This document shows, one piece after another, positions 49,335-60,829 of a DNA stretch of 64,000 nucleotides. The notes beneath the pieces are model-generated. The model saw nothing but the letters and a program-made list of their open reading frames with translations, did no database searches and was not told the origin of the DNA. The position numbers were made by a program, and so were the translations under genes. The stretch is from assembly GCF_050947875.1 (NCBI RefSeq), contig NC_134568.1, positions 204,817,017-204,881,016 of the forward strand, written 5' to 3'. The DNA comes from Dermacentor variabilis. Its lineage: Eukaryota; Arthropoda; Arachnida; Ixodida; Ixodidae. The number at the start of each line of letters is the position of its first letter. Positions within the stretch are counted from its first letter, which is position 1.

Positions 49335-50667
49335 TGGAAGTGGAGTCCGCTAGACGTCCGGAAGAGACAGACGTAACAGCGTCAAGCGCTCCTAGGAAGC
49401 GCAATCACCTCATGAGCGACAGAAGCAGCGAGGACACCATGCTGTACTACTCTGCTTAAGACGAGGATCTATCGGATGACGGTGATTACTTGACAGTTGT
49501 GAGGCAAAAAGGGAAGAGTAGAATCGTCACTGCTTCCTCGTCTTCAACAAGGATGACGGCGATTTCAAAGAACAATGACACGGCTCATACCATCCTCTTC
49601 TTGCCCGAGACACAGACCGACGACCTGAATCGGCTAAACAGGCAAGCCATATCTGTCACACTGGAGGCTCTTGTTGCGAATGAGATTACAGATATGCGAA
49701 TCAACAACCGTAAGAACATTCTCGCTGGCGCTGTCAGGGACAGAGCAGCGCTGGATATCTTGAGAACAGTCAAAGTGCTGGAAAAGATTAATGTTCGCAC
49801 CATAATACCACAGGACGGCGATACTTCATCAGGTGTGATCTATATATCGACGAGTCAATCAACGACACCGATCTGCCTATATTGGTTAAACCCGCCACAG
49901 CAGATGTCACTATTATTCAAATCCGTCGCCTAGGAGAATCACACGGCGTGAGGATAACTTTCAAGGAAGGAAGCTTGCCGTCACAAGTGAAAGTTGGATT
50001 TTTTAATCATGCAGTGCGACCGTTTGTTCCACAATCACTTCAGTGCCGTAATTGTTTGAAGATAGGACATGTCAGCGGCATATGCAAAAATTCGACCCTA
50101 TGCCCAAAATGCTCTTAGCAGCACAGCGCTGATGCTTGCTGTGCGACTGAGCTCAAGTGTGCGAATTGCTCTGGTCCTCACGAAGCATCGTCGAAAGATT
50201 GCCCGAGACGCAAGACAGAGCTGAAAGTCCTAAAACAAATATTGAGAGACAACTCAACGCACAGAGAAGCAGCCGCCAAAGTGCATCATGCCCGCCGCAG
50301 ACGATCTTGGTCTACTAGAGAAATACAGAGACCGTCGTAACTAAGACGGTACTTCCAACAGCTGGTGCTCCCAAGACGCTCACCCACACTAGCAACATGG
50401 CGTACGCATTGAATACATCTTCTGCAAACGCCTGGCCTGCACTTCCGCCATTACGTCCTCAAGCATAACAAAGATCGACGGTGGACTACCAACGCACCAA
50501 TGACGGCGCAGATCGCGTGCGAGGACCAAGACAAGCAAATAATCGCTATAATCAAGTCTCTAATGAAAGTCATTCGCGTGTTGATAAATGACATGCAGAC
50601 GCCATCTGCTCGGGGTGCACTGCAAGTGCTGGACGGTGTGGATCCGGTTCTTGCGAGCCTCGAATAG
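49335..50667 (+). pseudogene. Family T ORF1 (gag-like, three zinc knuckles)
   Basis: Chosen ATG: MEVESARRPEETDVTASSAP. One stop (TAA 49457-49459) splits the N-terminal part. The central part reads TILFLPETQTDDLNRLNRQA and NEITDMRINNRKNILAGAVR, then a frameshift at about 49850 continues as INDTDLPILVKPATADVTII. The knuckles are CRNCLKIGHVSGIC (CX2CX4HX4C), CPKC-stop-QHSADAC and CANCSGPHEASSKDC (CX2CX3HX6C). ORF1 proteins of this type bind element RNA. The ORF ends VLDGVDPVLASLE, stop at 50665-50667, 8 nt before the ORF2 ATG. Confidence 0.85.
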
Positions 50668-50675
50668 CAAGCACA

Positions 50676-53600
50676 ATGGCTCTACCGCGTCAGGCGTTCT
50701 TCAGACAAATCAAGGATGCGTCTATTATCCAATGAAATGCCCGTGGACTGAAATCTCGTATTGCTGATTTTCGTCATTACATTTTCACCAATTGGTTTCC
50801 CATTATTGTCATATGTGAACCGAACCTACAGAAACCCGTCCGGATCTCAGGCTATGATCCTTATGTGTCATCGACTTGTAATGAAATTAGCAAAGTGATC
50901 ATCTACATGCGGTGTGAACTGACTTACATTGTTCATCCAGTGCTGCTACATGACAGTAATGAGTATGTCTGTTTGACCGCGAAAAAGCGCGTACTTTCAT
51001 TTACTCTAGTGAGCGTTTACCTTTCTCCATCAGGTGGTTTCGACAGACAGAGATGGAATGGCATTATAGATGCGACTCCAGGTCTATGGATTGTTGTTAT
51101 GAACTTCAACGCACATCATTCACTTTGGGGAAGCGTCAAGGTAAATTCCAAAGGAAGAAACCTCGTTTCCTTTGCCTGTGACCATGAACTTCGCTGTCTA
51201 AACGATGGCAGTCCCACGTTTCTGCGCGGCCGGACGTACAGTAATTGTTTAGACTTGGCTTTTGTCTCGCAATGCCTCACTCGCCGTGTCCTTTGATTCG
51301 CAGATATAGAAACCCACGGAAGCGACCACATTCCTACCTACCTGAAGATTAAAGGCCTAACAAAATCCGTCCCATCCAGTTTTAAACAAATAATAGATTG
51401 GCCCGTGTTTAAATCACTTATGGAAGATGCGTGCCACGAAGGCTTTTCTTCCACACTAGAAATTCAGATCGCCAAGGATATGCAGGATGCTATGCGTTCA
51501 TTTCGGCCAATGGAGAAATACACAGATTTTGATGCGGAAATACAGAGCCACTGTGCAATCCGCCGGCGAACGGAGCGACGGTACAGACGGACTAAATCGG
51601 TTTACGACTTTAGAGAGGCCAGACGTATTCAGAAGAAAATTCAACGTCGTCTTGCTGTGCTGCAAAATCAACGCTGGAAATCCTTTTGTGAGTCGCTCGA
51701 TCCGCGTAAACCTCTCTCAGTTAGTTGTCTGGAGAACAGTCCGTGGACTTCGAACAGCTCCTCAACAGCGCCAGCCATTTAAATATCTAGCCCTCCATCA
51801 AGGACGCCGAGAATTCGACGTAGCGAAGATTTCTGCGCAAGGATCGCGGGTCCGGCGTTCACCCATTCACCTTGCGCACCTATTCCTATTATTGCCCCCC
51901 CCCCCCCTCCTTTGCTCCCGAGATCATCGTATGGACGCTCCTTTCTCCATTGAAGAACTGGAGGCGACACTTGGTGGGTGCAGACGATCTTCGTCACCAG
52001 GACCCGATGACATCATATACTCTGCGCTTGCAAACCTTGGTCAAGAGGCCAGAGATGCACTTCTTGGCCTATACAACGCATCATGGCTTGACGGACTGGT
52101 CCCTACCACGTGGAAATCCAGTCGCCTTGTTCCCCTCCTCAAGCCTGGCAAGTCTCCATTGGAATTGTCATCTTACCGTTCGATAGCACTGGCCAGCTGT
52201 GTGGGCAAGGTAATGGAGAGAATGATCCTTACACCGTTAGAATGGTACTTGAAATTTTACAACGTCTATCCAGAGGTAATGGCTGGCTTTCGACGCGGAC
52301 GCTCGTCAATAGATAATGTTATTGACCTTGTAAGATATGTGCAGCACCAGAAACATCTGAAGCGAATCACTGCGGCCTTATTCCTTGATGTTAAAGGTGC
52401 GTACGACAATGTCCATCATCACGCGATTCTGGAAGCCTTAGAAGCTGTAGGGATTGGTGGACACGCCTTTCGCTATACGCAGCTATTTGAATGGAATATC
52501 GTTCTTTATTTTGACTGACGACGGACCAACGCCGTCTAGCTATACCAGTCGCGGTGTACCGCAAGGCGGAGTACTCAGCCCGACCCTCTTCAACCTGGTG
52601 CTCGTTGGTCTCGCCGATTCGTTACCGCAAACCGTTCAGCTCTCCGTATACGCAGACGACATTTGCATATGGGCTTCAGGAGTGACACGTCTACAAGTCC
52701 GCGCACGACCTCAGAAGGCTTCAACAGCCGTGTCAACATACCTAAGAAGGCAAGGCCTGGAGCTTTCCCCTGAGAAATGTGCACTCGTTGCCTTTACTCA
52801 CAAAGCGATGGCCCCGCATGCTTTGCGGATTAATGACCATACTGTACGATACAGACGAATGCACTGCTTTCTTGGCGTCATCATTGATAGGAACTTGTCT
52901 TGGAGCCCTCACGTCTCGTACATGACAAAACGTTTGGTCGCTATCGTGGACCTTCTTGCATTTCTCGGCGGCAAGTCCAGGGGCGCAACAGTACCATCAA
53001 TGTTGCAACCATATAAAGCACTGTTTTTTGGGATTCCTGCGGTACAGTTTACCTGTACTAGGAAATACTTGCGCTGCAAATATCCGCAACCTTCAGAGTG
53101 TGCAAGCACAAGCACTCAGAACTTGTCTCGGTCTCCTCAAAACAGTGGCCATTGGCGGAGACACTCCTTTGATAGTCTATATAGGTAGGCATATATCCGA
53201 CATTCAACGTTTGCCGAAAGTGTTGTAAGACATCATTCCTACTTGCCATCAGATTTTACGCCTGCTACACGATTATCAGATCCATTGTGGTGTTTGCACG
53301 AGCCGCAAGTGCAATTGACAATTCCATGAATGAGAAAAAAAGCTGGAGCGCCGTTGCAAGCTTTAAAAGAAGCAACTTTGGAACACATTCACAATGTACA
53401 CAGATTTCGGCAACATGTCTGCACAGATGGTTCCGTAAAACTCAACAGCTCAGCTGCTGCAGTCTTCATCCCTGAAGAATCTGAAGAAATAAAATTAAAA
53501 ATTTCATGTATGACTACATCAACGGGTGCTGAACTTGCGGCACTACGTGCTGCACTTGATTTCATTAATCAGGAGCCACCGCAACAATGGACAGTCTTTA

Positions 53601-54205
53601 CTGACTCCAAGGAAATCTTTCAATACATACAAAGCCCAATGTGCCACGGACCCAATGAACAACCGGCCTCAGAAATTCGACATATGTATCATCGTAGCCA
53701 TGACAAGGGACACAACATAATCGTTCAATGGCTTCCAGGACATTGCAGCATCAGCGGGAATGACCAAGCCGACGAATTTGCCCGATCTGCACATGAAAGT
53801 GGTCAACGTGTCTTGATTCCGCTTTAGCGAACAGAGGCTGCCGCTGGGCTTCGAATGATGTCCCGTGAATGTACTTTGCCTCTGTGGGACTCGAACGCTT
53901 TCACCATGTGTCGTTTGCGTTCGTTGTCTCCGGCCATACGGATGCACCTACCGCCTGGGTTACCACGACGTAAACGGACCATGATGTACCGTCTGTGGCT
54001 AGGCGTTGCAGTTACGAACTCCTATGCCTTCCTTATTGGTATGGCCAACAGCCCCACGTGCGCCACATGCAACAACGATGAGACTCTCGCACATGTTATC
54101 TGTGTCTGCCCGCGATATAGTGCCCAGAGACAAGTGCTGTGTAGAGTAGTGGACCAGTTGGACAATCGTCCACTATCAGAATTCAAAGCTTTAGGTCAGT
54201 ACTCC
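50676..54205 (+). pseudogene. Family T ORF2 (endonuclease, RT, RNase H, C-terminal knuckle)
   Basis: The endonuclease starts DASIIQ-stop-NARGLKSRIADF (Trp codon changed to TGA) and has PIIVICEPN. The GDFN block reads VVMNFNAHHSLW, so the catalytic Asp is Asn. RT: WKSSRLVPLLKPGKSPLE, YRSIALASCVGKVMERM, motif A FLDVKGAYDNVHHHAIL, a frameshift near 52480, motif B GVPQGGVLSPTLFNLVL and motif C SVYADDICIW. RNase H (53400-53827) has TDGSVKLNSSAA, STGAELAALRAAL, VFTDSKEIFQ and GNDQADEFARSA, all catalytic residues present. After the stop at 53825 the C-terminal region RMHLPPGLPRRKRTMMYRLW carries the knuckle CATCNNDETLAHVICVC. Confidence 0.88.
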
Positions 54206-54771
54206 CTCAGAACATCAGTGGCTGCCTGGCCATTGCGGTGTCTCCGGCAACGACCTCGCTGACAAAGCTGCTAAGAAAGCACACGAAGGAGGAACCCTTG
54301 TTTCAATACCTTTATCGCGGACCGATGCAGCCCAACACTTAGGCAAGCTAGCACACTCTGACATTGGAGAAGTGGCGCACACCTGAATTCACCCAAGAAC
54401 GATTGCATTCCCTCGACCCCTCTATGCAACTACGGATGTTACCAGGTCTTCTGCGAAATGAGGAAACAATGCTGTGCCGCTTACGCTTGGGCGTCGCATT
54501 CACCAATGCATATACGTTTTTGATTGGAATGACTGATAGCGCCGACTGTTGTCTTTGCGGTGTCGAGGAAACTATAGAACATCTACTGTGCTACTGCCCA
54601 TCTTTTCAAAACGAAAGACGTGACCTCTGCACAGCTCTCAATCAGCTAGATAGAACACCGTTCACCTTGAAGAAGATCTTGGGACCATGGCCTCGTATAT
54701 CGCAGCTACAAAATGCCACAAAAGCTTTGCTGCGATATTTGAAAGCCACTGGATTGAGTCAGCGTCTGTGA
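54206..54771 (+). pseudogene. Second family T C-terminal fragment fused to copy C
   Basis: At about 54215 the sequence jumps back to the end of RNase H (WLPGHCGVSGNDLADKAAKK, HEGGTLVSIPLSRTDAAQHL) and runs through a second C-terminal domain (SLDPSMQLRMLPGLLRNEET, knuckle CCLCGVEETIEHLLCYC, LLRYLKATGLSQRL, stop 54769-54771). Copy C therefore has two C-termini in tandem. Sequence differs clearly from the first one, so it is a separate family member. Confidence 0.85.
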
Positions 54772-54935
54772 TCCGGACTGAGTGACCGCACCATATACCC
54801 AGTAGACTTTCTCTTCTTCTTTTAATCTTTCCGTCCCCTTTTCCCTTTCCCCTGTGTAGGGTAGCCAACCGGGCTCAGTCCTGGTTAACCTCCCTTCCTT
54901 TCCTTTATCATTTGCTCTCTCTCTCTCTCCTGCGG
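54772..54935 (+). mobile_element. Family T 3' UTR with (CT)n tail
   Basis: CCCTGTGTAGGGTAGCCAAC...CTGGTTAACCTCCCTTCC ends in CTCTCTCTCTCT, as expected after the ORF2 stop. Confidence 0.9.
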
Positions 54936-55150
54936 TCTGCGGGGCTTCACGACAGACTGTAAGAACGCCGCCCACTACCGCTCTGTAGTGTACGCGGTTT
55001 GGTCGTGCTCGTCTCTATTTCTTTCTATCTCCCCCTTCCGCTCTGTTTCTCTCTTTATCCCCCTTTACCCTTCCCCCCGAGCAAGGTAGCCAATCGGAAC
55101 TGCCTCTGGTTAACCTCCCTGCCTGTCTATGCATCTCTCTCTCTCTACAC
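54936..55150 (+). mobile_element. Orphan family T 3' UTR with (CT)n tail
   Basis: After ~80 unassigned bases a second 3' UTR occurs (GAGCAAGGTAGCCAATCGGA, CTGGTTAACCTCCCTGCC) without its ORF2, ending in (CT)n at 55136-55146. Copy D starts directly after it. Confidence 0.8.
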
Positions 55151-57890
55151 CATGTGCCACTTCTGTGCCACGGGATTCCCGCATGGATATAATGTTTTTG
55201 GTGAAGGAGCTTCAAGCAGCACTGGCGACTTGCAGGCTCTCTTCGTCACCAGGGCTGGACGGCTTTACCTATGCGGCGCTTGCCAATCTTGGGCAGAAAG
55301 CACGACTCATGCTGCTAAGTCATTACAATGAGTCTTGGCGCACCGGTTTGGTTCCACGTGAATGGAAATGCAGCCGCTTGGTTCCCCTTCTCAAACCTGG
55401 TAAATCACCGTTAGATTTGTCATTGTACCGCCGCATCGTTCTGGCCAGTTGCATAGGGAAAATAATGGAAAGAATGATTTTGACTCGCCTGGAATGGTAC
55501 CTGGAAAATTACAACGTGTACCCAGATGGTGGCTTCCGGCGTGGGCGCTCATCCATAATGTCATCAATTTGGTCACGTTTGTTCAACATCAAAAACGTCT
55601 GAAACGACTCACTGCGGCATTATTACTTGACATAAAAGGCGCCTATGATAATATAGCACATTATGCCATTATAGAGGCTCTGATTGAAGACGGAATCGGT
55701 GGCCGCACTTTTCAGTGGCTGTGCAGTTATTTGACCGACAGGCATTTCTTCGTGATAACCGAGGATGACGCCACGACTCAACACCAAAGGTTCCGTGGAG
55801 TACCGCAAGGCAGAGTGTTGGGGGGGGGGGGGGAGCCCGACGCTATTCAACTTAGTGTTCGTTGGCCTAGACGTATGCTTGCCCAATACAGTTTAAATAT
55901 CAATCTACGCTGACGACATCTGCAATTGGGCGTCTGCTGTAACACGACTGCAGGTACGAGCAAGGCTACAAAAGGCAGCTACGTTGACATCGCTGTACTT
56001 GCCAAAACAGAACTTAGAGCTGTATTAAGAGAAATGCTGCCTTGTTACATTCACTCGGAAGACAATGAAGCGTTACTATGTAAGCGTGAATGGGCAAGCC
56101 ATTGCAAACGCTCGGAAACACTGCTTTTTAGGAATAATTATCGACCGCGACCTATCAAGGAGCGCGCACGTTTCATACTTAAAGAAGAGGTTAATGACAA
56201 TAACACATCTTAAAATTTCTAGACGGAAAGTCATGGGGCACATCGGTGCGGTCAATGCTGCTGCTTTATAATGCCTTGTCCCTCGGTTACGCAAGATACA
56301 GCCTCCCTGTGCTTGGTAACATCTGCAAAACAAACCTGCGTGTACTCCAGGGACAACAATTTCAAGCCCTAAGGACGTGTCTCGGTCTTCCGAAGTGTGC
56401 GTCTACAGCGGCAACGATTGTCATAGCTCCAGATCACCCAATATCAACGCACTTGGCAACCGACGCTCACAAGGCGCATATTCGACAAGTTGCTCGACTA
56501 CCTTCTCACCATCTTGCCGCTCTACCCGCAGAAAGGCCACACGCAACTTTCAGTCGTATAATTGTTGCCAATCGCACCTCATTGCCATCGAACTACATGC
56601 CTGCAGCAAGACCATCCTCACCTTTATGGTGTTTGCACAGACCTGAAATACGCATCACCATCCCAACAATCACGAAGAAGGCTAACGTGCCGTCGTTTGC
56701 CCTGAAGAAAGCCACATTAGGACTTTTACATGAGGTGTACAGTGGCCCCGTACACGTTTACATCGATGGATCAGTCACATCTGCAAGTTCAGCTGTAGCT
56801 GTGGTGATACCAACAAAATTCGTCAAAATACAGCTAAAAACGTGACATGTATCATCAACGACAGCTGCTGAACTGGTAGCGCTGCGTGCGGCTCTTCATT
56901 TCATTCAGGAGAAACCACCCCATACATGGTCAGTCTTCTGTGATTCCAAGGCAGCCCTACAGAATGTACTCTCAGCACTGCGCCATGGATCACATGAGCA
57001 GCTCGTCGCAGAGATCAGAGATGTCCACCATTGCATAGTTGACGAAGGACACGATATAATATGTCAGTGGTTGCCTAGTCACTGTGGCATACATGGCAAT
57101 GATCGAGCAGACGCAGCTGCCCGATCTGCCCATGATGGCGTCAACTGCGTTGCCATTCCTCTTGCGAGAGCCGACGCAGCGAAAAAACTTTCCGCACTTG
57201 CACGTGAAATAACATTAGCTCAGTGGAATTCATCCGAGGTCACGATTGCACGCCTTCATACCCTGGACCCTAATTTACAGCTCCGTATACCGCCCAACCT
57301 TCCACTACCTAACTGCACCCTTATAGTTCGTCTATGGCTAGGAGTAGCATTTTCTAATGCGTACTCTTTTCTTATCGGAATGGCCAGCAGCCCACTTTGT
57401 GACTTCTGCGGGTGCAATGAAACAGTCGCGCACCTTCTTTGTCAGTGCTCTCGTTTCAACCCGCAAAGGGCAGTCCTCTCAGCCACCCTAGACAAACTGA
57501 ACAAGCGCCCAATGGCAGAAAACACGATCCTTGGAAACTGGCCTACGTGAACATCAGCGCGATCCGCTATGAAGGCGCTGCTGCGTTACTTAAAAGACAC
57601 GGGACTTTGTGACAAATTGTGACTGCACTGTGCGACGTAGGATTGTGCGGTGACACTGCGTAACACTAGGAACGCCATTGCCCACAGTGCCCACAGAAAC
57701 AAGTTTGTGTGCATGTGCGTGTGAGTGCCGGCTGTTTTCTAAATTTTTGAAATTCTTCTCTCTGTCACCTATCGCATCCCCTTGCCCCTGCCCCAGTACA
57801 GGGCACCCAACCGGAGATAATCTCTGGTTAACCTCCCTGTCCTTCCTCTGCCTTTCTCTCTCTCTCTCTCTCTCTTTAACATCTTGCTAT
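55150..57890 (+). mobile_element. Family T LINE copy D, 5'-truncated
   Basis: It begins at the RT N-terminal side right after a (CT)n tract and runs to a 3' UTR (CAGGGCACCCAACCGGAGAT...CTGGTTAACCTCCCTGTC) and a (TC)n tail at 57857-57878. Confidence 0.88.
55180..57621 (+). pseudogene. Family T ORF2 RT, RNase H and C-terminus, copy D
   Basis: RT: ELQAALATCRLSSSPGLDGF, WKCSRLVPLLKPGKSPLDL, RIVLASCIGKIMERMILTRL, motif A LLLDIKGAYDNIAHYAI and motif B GVPQGRVLG running into a G13 homopolymer and a frameshift. Motif C ISIYADDICNW is intact at 55906-55917. From 56246 one frame has only a TGA at 56843-56845 before the terminal region. RNase H: VYIDGSVTSASSAVAVV, TTAAELVALRAAL, SVFCDSKAALQNVL and GNDRADAAARSAH, with all catalytic residues. 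The C-terminus has the knuckle CDFCGCNETVAHLLCQC and ends LLRYLKDTGLCDKL after another stop at 57548-57550. Confidence 0.88.
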
Positions 57891-57945
57891 CGCATTTATT
57901 CCTTCGCCCTTATGCCAAACTGCAATTTCTTAAATAAATAAAATT

Positions 57946-58013
57946 TTCCAACAGCCGGGTTCGAACAGAGGACCTTTAACACAGAAGCTCTACACTATAA
58001 CCATCACTATGGT
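57946..58013 (-). mobile_element. tRNA-like SINE head
   Basis: The minus strand reads GTGATGGTTATAGTGTAGAG (A-box region) and GGTCCTCTGTTCGAACCCGG (B box), followed by an A/T-rich AAATAAATAAAATTTT-type tail on its 3' side. Related to the heads at 46867-46955 and 33000-33060. Confidence 0.55.
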
Positions 58014-58184
58014 ATTCGATTAGTTGTGATTTATGAATATGTTGTATTATGAATTGTAATCTGCATGTTTTTATTTTCGCCTTTGTCACGGCGTATCTTA
58101 GTCTCAAACTATGCAACTTGTATAGCTGCTGCTATGCAATGGTCACCTGGAAAACGTCAAGCCGTTTTCGCGGCTTTTAGCCGA

Positions 58185-58258
58185 GCGGACCTTCTAGCAT
58201 ATTGTCTGGAAGGTCCGCTCTGGAATTGTCTGTCTCAGCATATTGTCTGGAAGGTCCG
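58185..58258. repeat. Hairpin plus 22-bp direct repeat
   Basis: GCGGACCTTC (58185-58194) and GAAGGTCCGC (58209-58218) form a 10-bp stem. A 22-bp block beginning AGCATATTGTCTGGAAGG occurs at 58196-58217 and 58237-58258. Confidence 0.9.
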
Positions 58259-58439
58259 ACCTGAATTTGAATATGTCCCCCTGGCTATGTTACCAGCTCT
58301 AGCCACCTCGAAGAAACTACGGAGAACATGATTTCGGTGTGTAAACGAAAGCGTTATGACTCACTTTGTATTCACCGGCACTTGTGGGCATAGTTAAGCT
58401 CACAAAACTAAAATTACACTGGGCCAAAATTGCAAGATA

Positions 58440-58440
<1 letters not shown>

Positions 58441-58478
<38 letters not shown>

Positions 58479-58480
58479 AT
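58441..58480. repeat. (AAAT)n microsatellite
   Basis: Ten AAATA-phase tetranucleotide units. Confidence 0.97.
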
Positions 58481-58638
58481 AGCAAATGCAAGGGTAGGAA
58501 AGCTGGTGGTTACAGCAGTTCTGTAGGAAACGGTGCAAGTGAGTAATTGGACCAGTGTGGCTGCTGCGAGACGCCGTACTATGTTTTTCAATTAACGCTG
58601 ATCGGCTGGATAGTCACGTCTGGATACACTAGAATGCA

Positions 58639-58668
58639 CATTCCTTCATCCGCAGCGATGAAGGAATG
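58639..58668. repeat. 12-bp perfect hairpin
   Basis: CATTCCTTCATC and GATGAAGGAATG flank a 6-nt loop CGCAGC. Confidence 0.9.
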
Positions 58669-58819
58669 CTTGCTGGCTACAAGTACAAGGTGCATAACGC
58701 TGTAATATACTCCGCAGCCTTTTGAGCCTCATATAAATGACGACTGATCTAACCACGAACTAGCGTCCGACGCTCACGCTACAGGTGGAACCTTTCAGGA
58801 AGCTATATTCTTCTCAGAA

Positions 58820-59050
58820 ACCCGGTGTGGTTGCTTAGTGGCTATGATGCTGGGCTCCTAAGCACGAGTTCGGCGGAACAAATCGTGGCCACGGCGGCCG
58901 CGTTTCGATGGGGGCGAAAACACCCGTGTACCTAGATTTGGGGTACGTTAAAGAACCCCAGGTGGTCGAAATTATTTCGGAGTCCCCCACTAAGGCGTGC
59001 TTCATAATGTTATCGTGGTTTTGACACGTAAAACCACATGATTTTCTTTT
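58820..59050 (+). mobile_element. Ruka-like SINE
   Basis: The head CCCGGTGTGGTTGCTTAGTG, a degraded B box (CGGAACAAATCGTGGCCACG), the body TTTCGATGGGGGCGAAAAC and AAAGAACCCCAGGTGGTCGA, and the end TTTTGACACGTAAAACCACA are all present. No duplication was identified. Confidence 0.88.
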
Positions 59051-59224
59051 GTAGCCATTACACCACGAACGGCTTTCCCCCTCAATTGCGTGCGTGATAA
59101 TCAGAACGTAGTTTTGACATGTAAAACATTGTAAATTATTTCACACTTATTAATACGTCATCATAAGTCAAAATGTGGGCCGAAGATAGTGTAATCAAAA
59201 AGTTGTAGAGTTCGACACTCATCC

Positions 59225-59340
59225 TATTCGCCTCACGCGAGGGGTGACGCGATTGAGTGCGGTGCGCAGTGACTGCGCCCCTATCTCTCCCCCAACTCAC
59301 TCAGGAAGACTTTGACTTTCAACTACTTCAACTGGAGGTG
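59225..59340 (-). repeat. Dispersed repeat copy paired with 31725-31870
   Basis: In reverse complement it matches 31725-31870 in several ordered blocks. Flanked on the right by the hairpin at 59354-59393. Confidence 0.45.
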
Positions 59341-59353
59341 TTGAAATAAACAG

Positions 59354-59393
59354 CTTCTCAAGTAGGTCGGAACTTCCGACGCTACTTGAGAAG
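59354..59393. repeat. 40-nt near-perfect inverted repeat
   Basis: CTTCTCAAGTAGGTCGGAA pairs with TTCCGAC and CTACTTGAGAAG: 19 paired bases, one bulged G (59381) and a single-base centre. Confidence 0.9.
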
Positions 59394-59677
59394 TAGTGTC
59401 GGAATTGGCGGCAAGAGCAATATCATAATTTGGGATTACATGTATCAGAACACCGCACCAGCACCTAAAAAGGCAAGTTCATTAACCGTCAGGAAGGTGG
59501 ACGGTGTGCTGGAAGAGTCAGTATCCCCATGCTTAATTATGTGCACTTGTGAGTTTCCCCGCTCACTGTCAAGCGGACTGCGCCAACAATAGTGCCAGTG
59601 AACCAGGGAAGGGCGTGTCGTCTTGTGCCCGTTGGGATAAATGACCCCGCTTCCTTATTCTGCCATTAATGCTTTAT

Positions 59678-59907
59678 CCGCCGTGGTAGCTTACTCGCTA
59701 TGGCGTTCGGCTGCTGAGCCCAAGGTCGCGCCCAGCAGCCGCATTTCGATGGGGGCAAGGCGCAAAAATGCTTGCGTACGTAGATTTCGGTGCACGTTAA
59801 AGAAATCCCAGGCGGTCGAAATCAAGCCGTATCTCTCCAAGACGGCGTCCCTCATAACTCCAGAGTTGCTTTGGGACGTTCAATCCCATGAATTACTCAA
59901 TAATTAG
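59678..59907 (+). mobile_element. Ruka-like SINE, diverged
   Basis: CCGCCGTGGTAGCTTACTCG, GCCGCATTTCGATGGGGGCA, GTGCACGTTAAAGAAATCCC and GGCGGTCGAAATCA mark the family. The B box is damaged, and the 3' end departs from consensus after the CCTCATAACTCC region. Confidence 0.8.
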
Positions 59908-59969
59908 TGCATCGATCAAATTGGCCTATCTATACTTTTCAAGAAGCCAGTGGTATTTTATACACGACG

Positions 59970-60001
59970 CACGCGGTTAATCTTCAAAGATTAGTCGCGT
60001 G
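59970..60001. repeat. 15-bp hairpin with two G-U type pairs
   Basis: CACGCGGTTAATCTT and AAGATTAGTCGCGTG pair around a 2-nt loop. The two mismatches would be G-U pairs in RNA. Confidence 0.85.
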
Positions 60002-60829
60002 TAATTTTTGTGCGCTCAACCTATCTGCGTTTTCCACAAACGCGGCTGCACAGGCTAGAAACCTTGTTGAGGTTTGATGTCGTACCTGATTGGCACATTC
60101 TTCAGAGTGTGCGAGAGGGTGTTAAGTATGGCGCTGGCTTAAAAATTTTCTTTTGTTGCGTGGACATCTTCCATTTTCTCCATCTTTTTATGTTGCTTAC
60201 CGTTGGTTACGTTGCTCATGGACAAGATAAGAAGTAGTAGTCTAAGGGGTGCGGTTGATGAGACACTTCGTAATGCGTGGGGAGAGATGGAGGTGGTAGT
60301 GCAGTGGTCAAAGGCGTGTGCTTAAGGTGTGACATCGAAAAAATAGAGCGTTTGGCGCAGTGCTTGACTAGAGGTTGTCATGCAACTGTCACTTTCTTGC
60401 ATGAAAAATATACCGCTTAACGTAAGGAACATTATTTTCTCCATGACGAGCGGCACATTCTTCACGCGAGAATATATATAGGATAAATTATATTTCGCCT
60501 CAGCTTTCCTTGGCTTTATTTGGTTGTTACTAACGATAAACGGAATCCCTTGGTTCTCCGGATTCTTGTCGCTCGTCACCAATTTGTTGTATAAAACAGC
60601 GCCACTGATGGTCACGGCTCACTTAAACACGCTTTTTCTTAACTGTCAGCGTGTTTTACGACTAGTTGAAAGGTGGACAATCAACGTGAACTGCAGCGGT
60701 GGTACTTGGCTATTTGGCGGCGGAATAACGTCATCTTGTTTGTTAATAGAGGCATACTGGTCAGATGCAAAAATTCACAGTCACTTAAGTATCCTTACGC
60801 GATTGTATAAGTTATCACCTTATTATAAA

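Larger units (their letters stand above)
49205..54205 (+). mobile_element. Family T LINE copy C, nearly complete
   Basis: It includes a 5' leader, ORF1 with zinc knuckles, ORF2 with endonuclease, RT, RNase H and C-terminal knuckle. The end is replaced by a second C-terminal fragment of the same family at about 54206. Length about 5 kb. This is the best reference for the family in the window. Confidence 0.8.

Noticed and set aside
55819..55832. Biological programmed frameshift at the G-run in copy D
   Set aside because: The copy has many other lesions; the homopolymer is more simply decay or a sequencing error.
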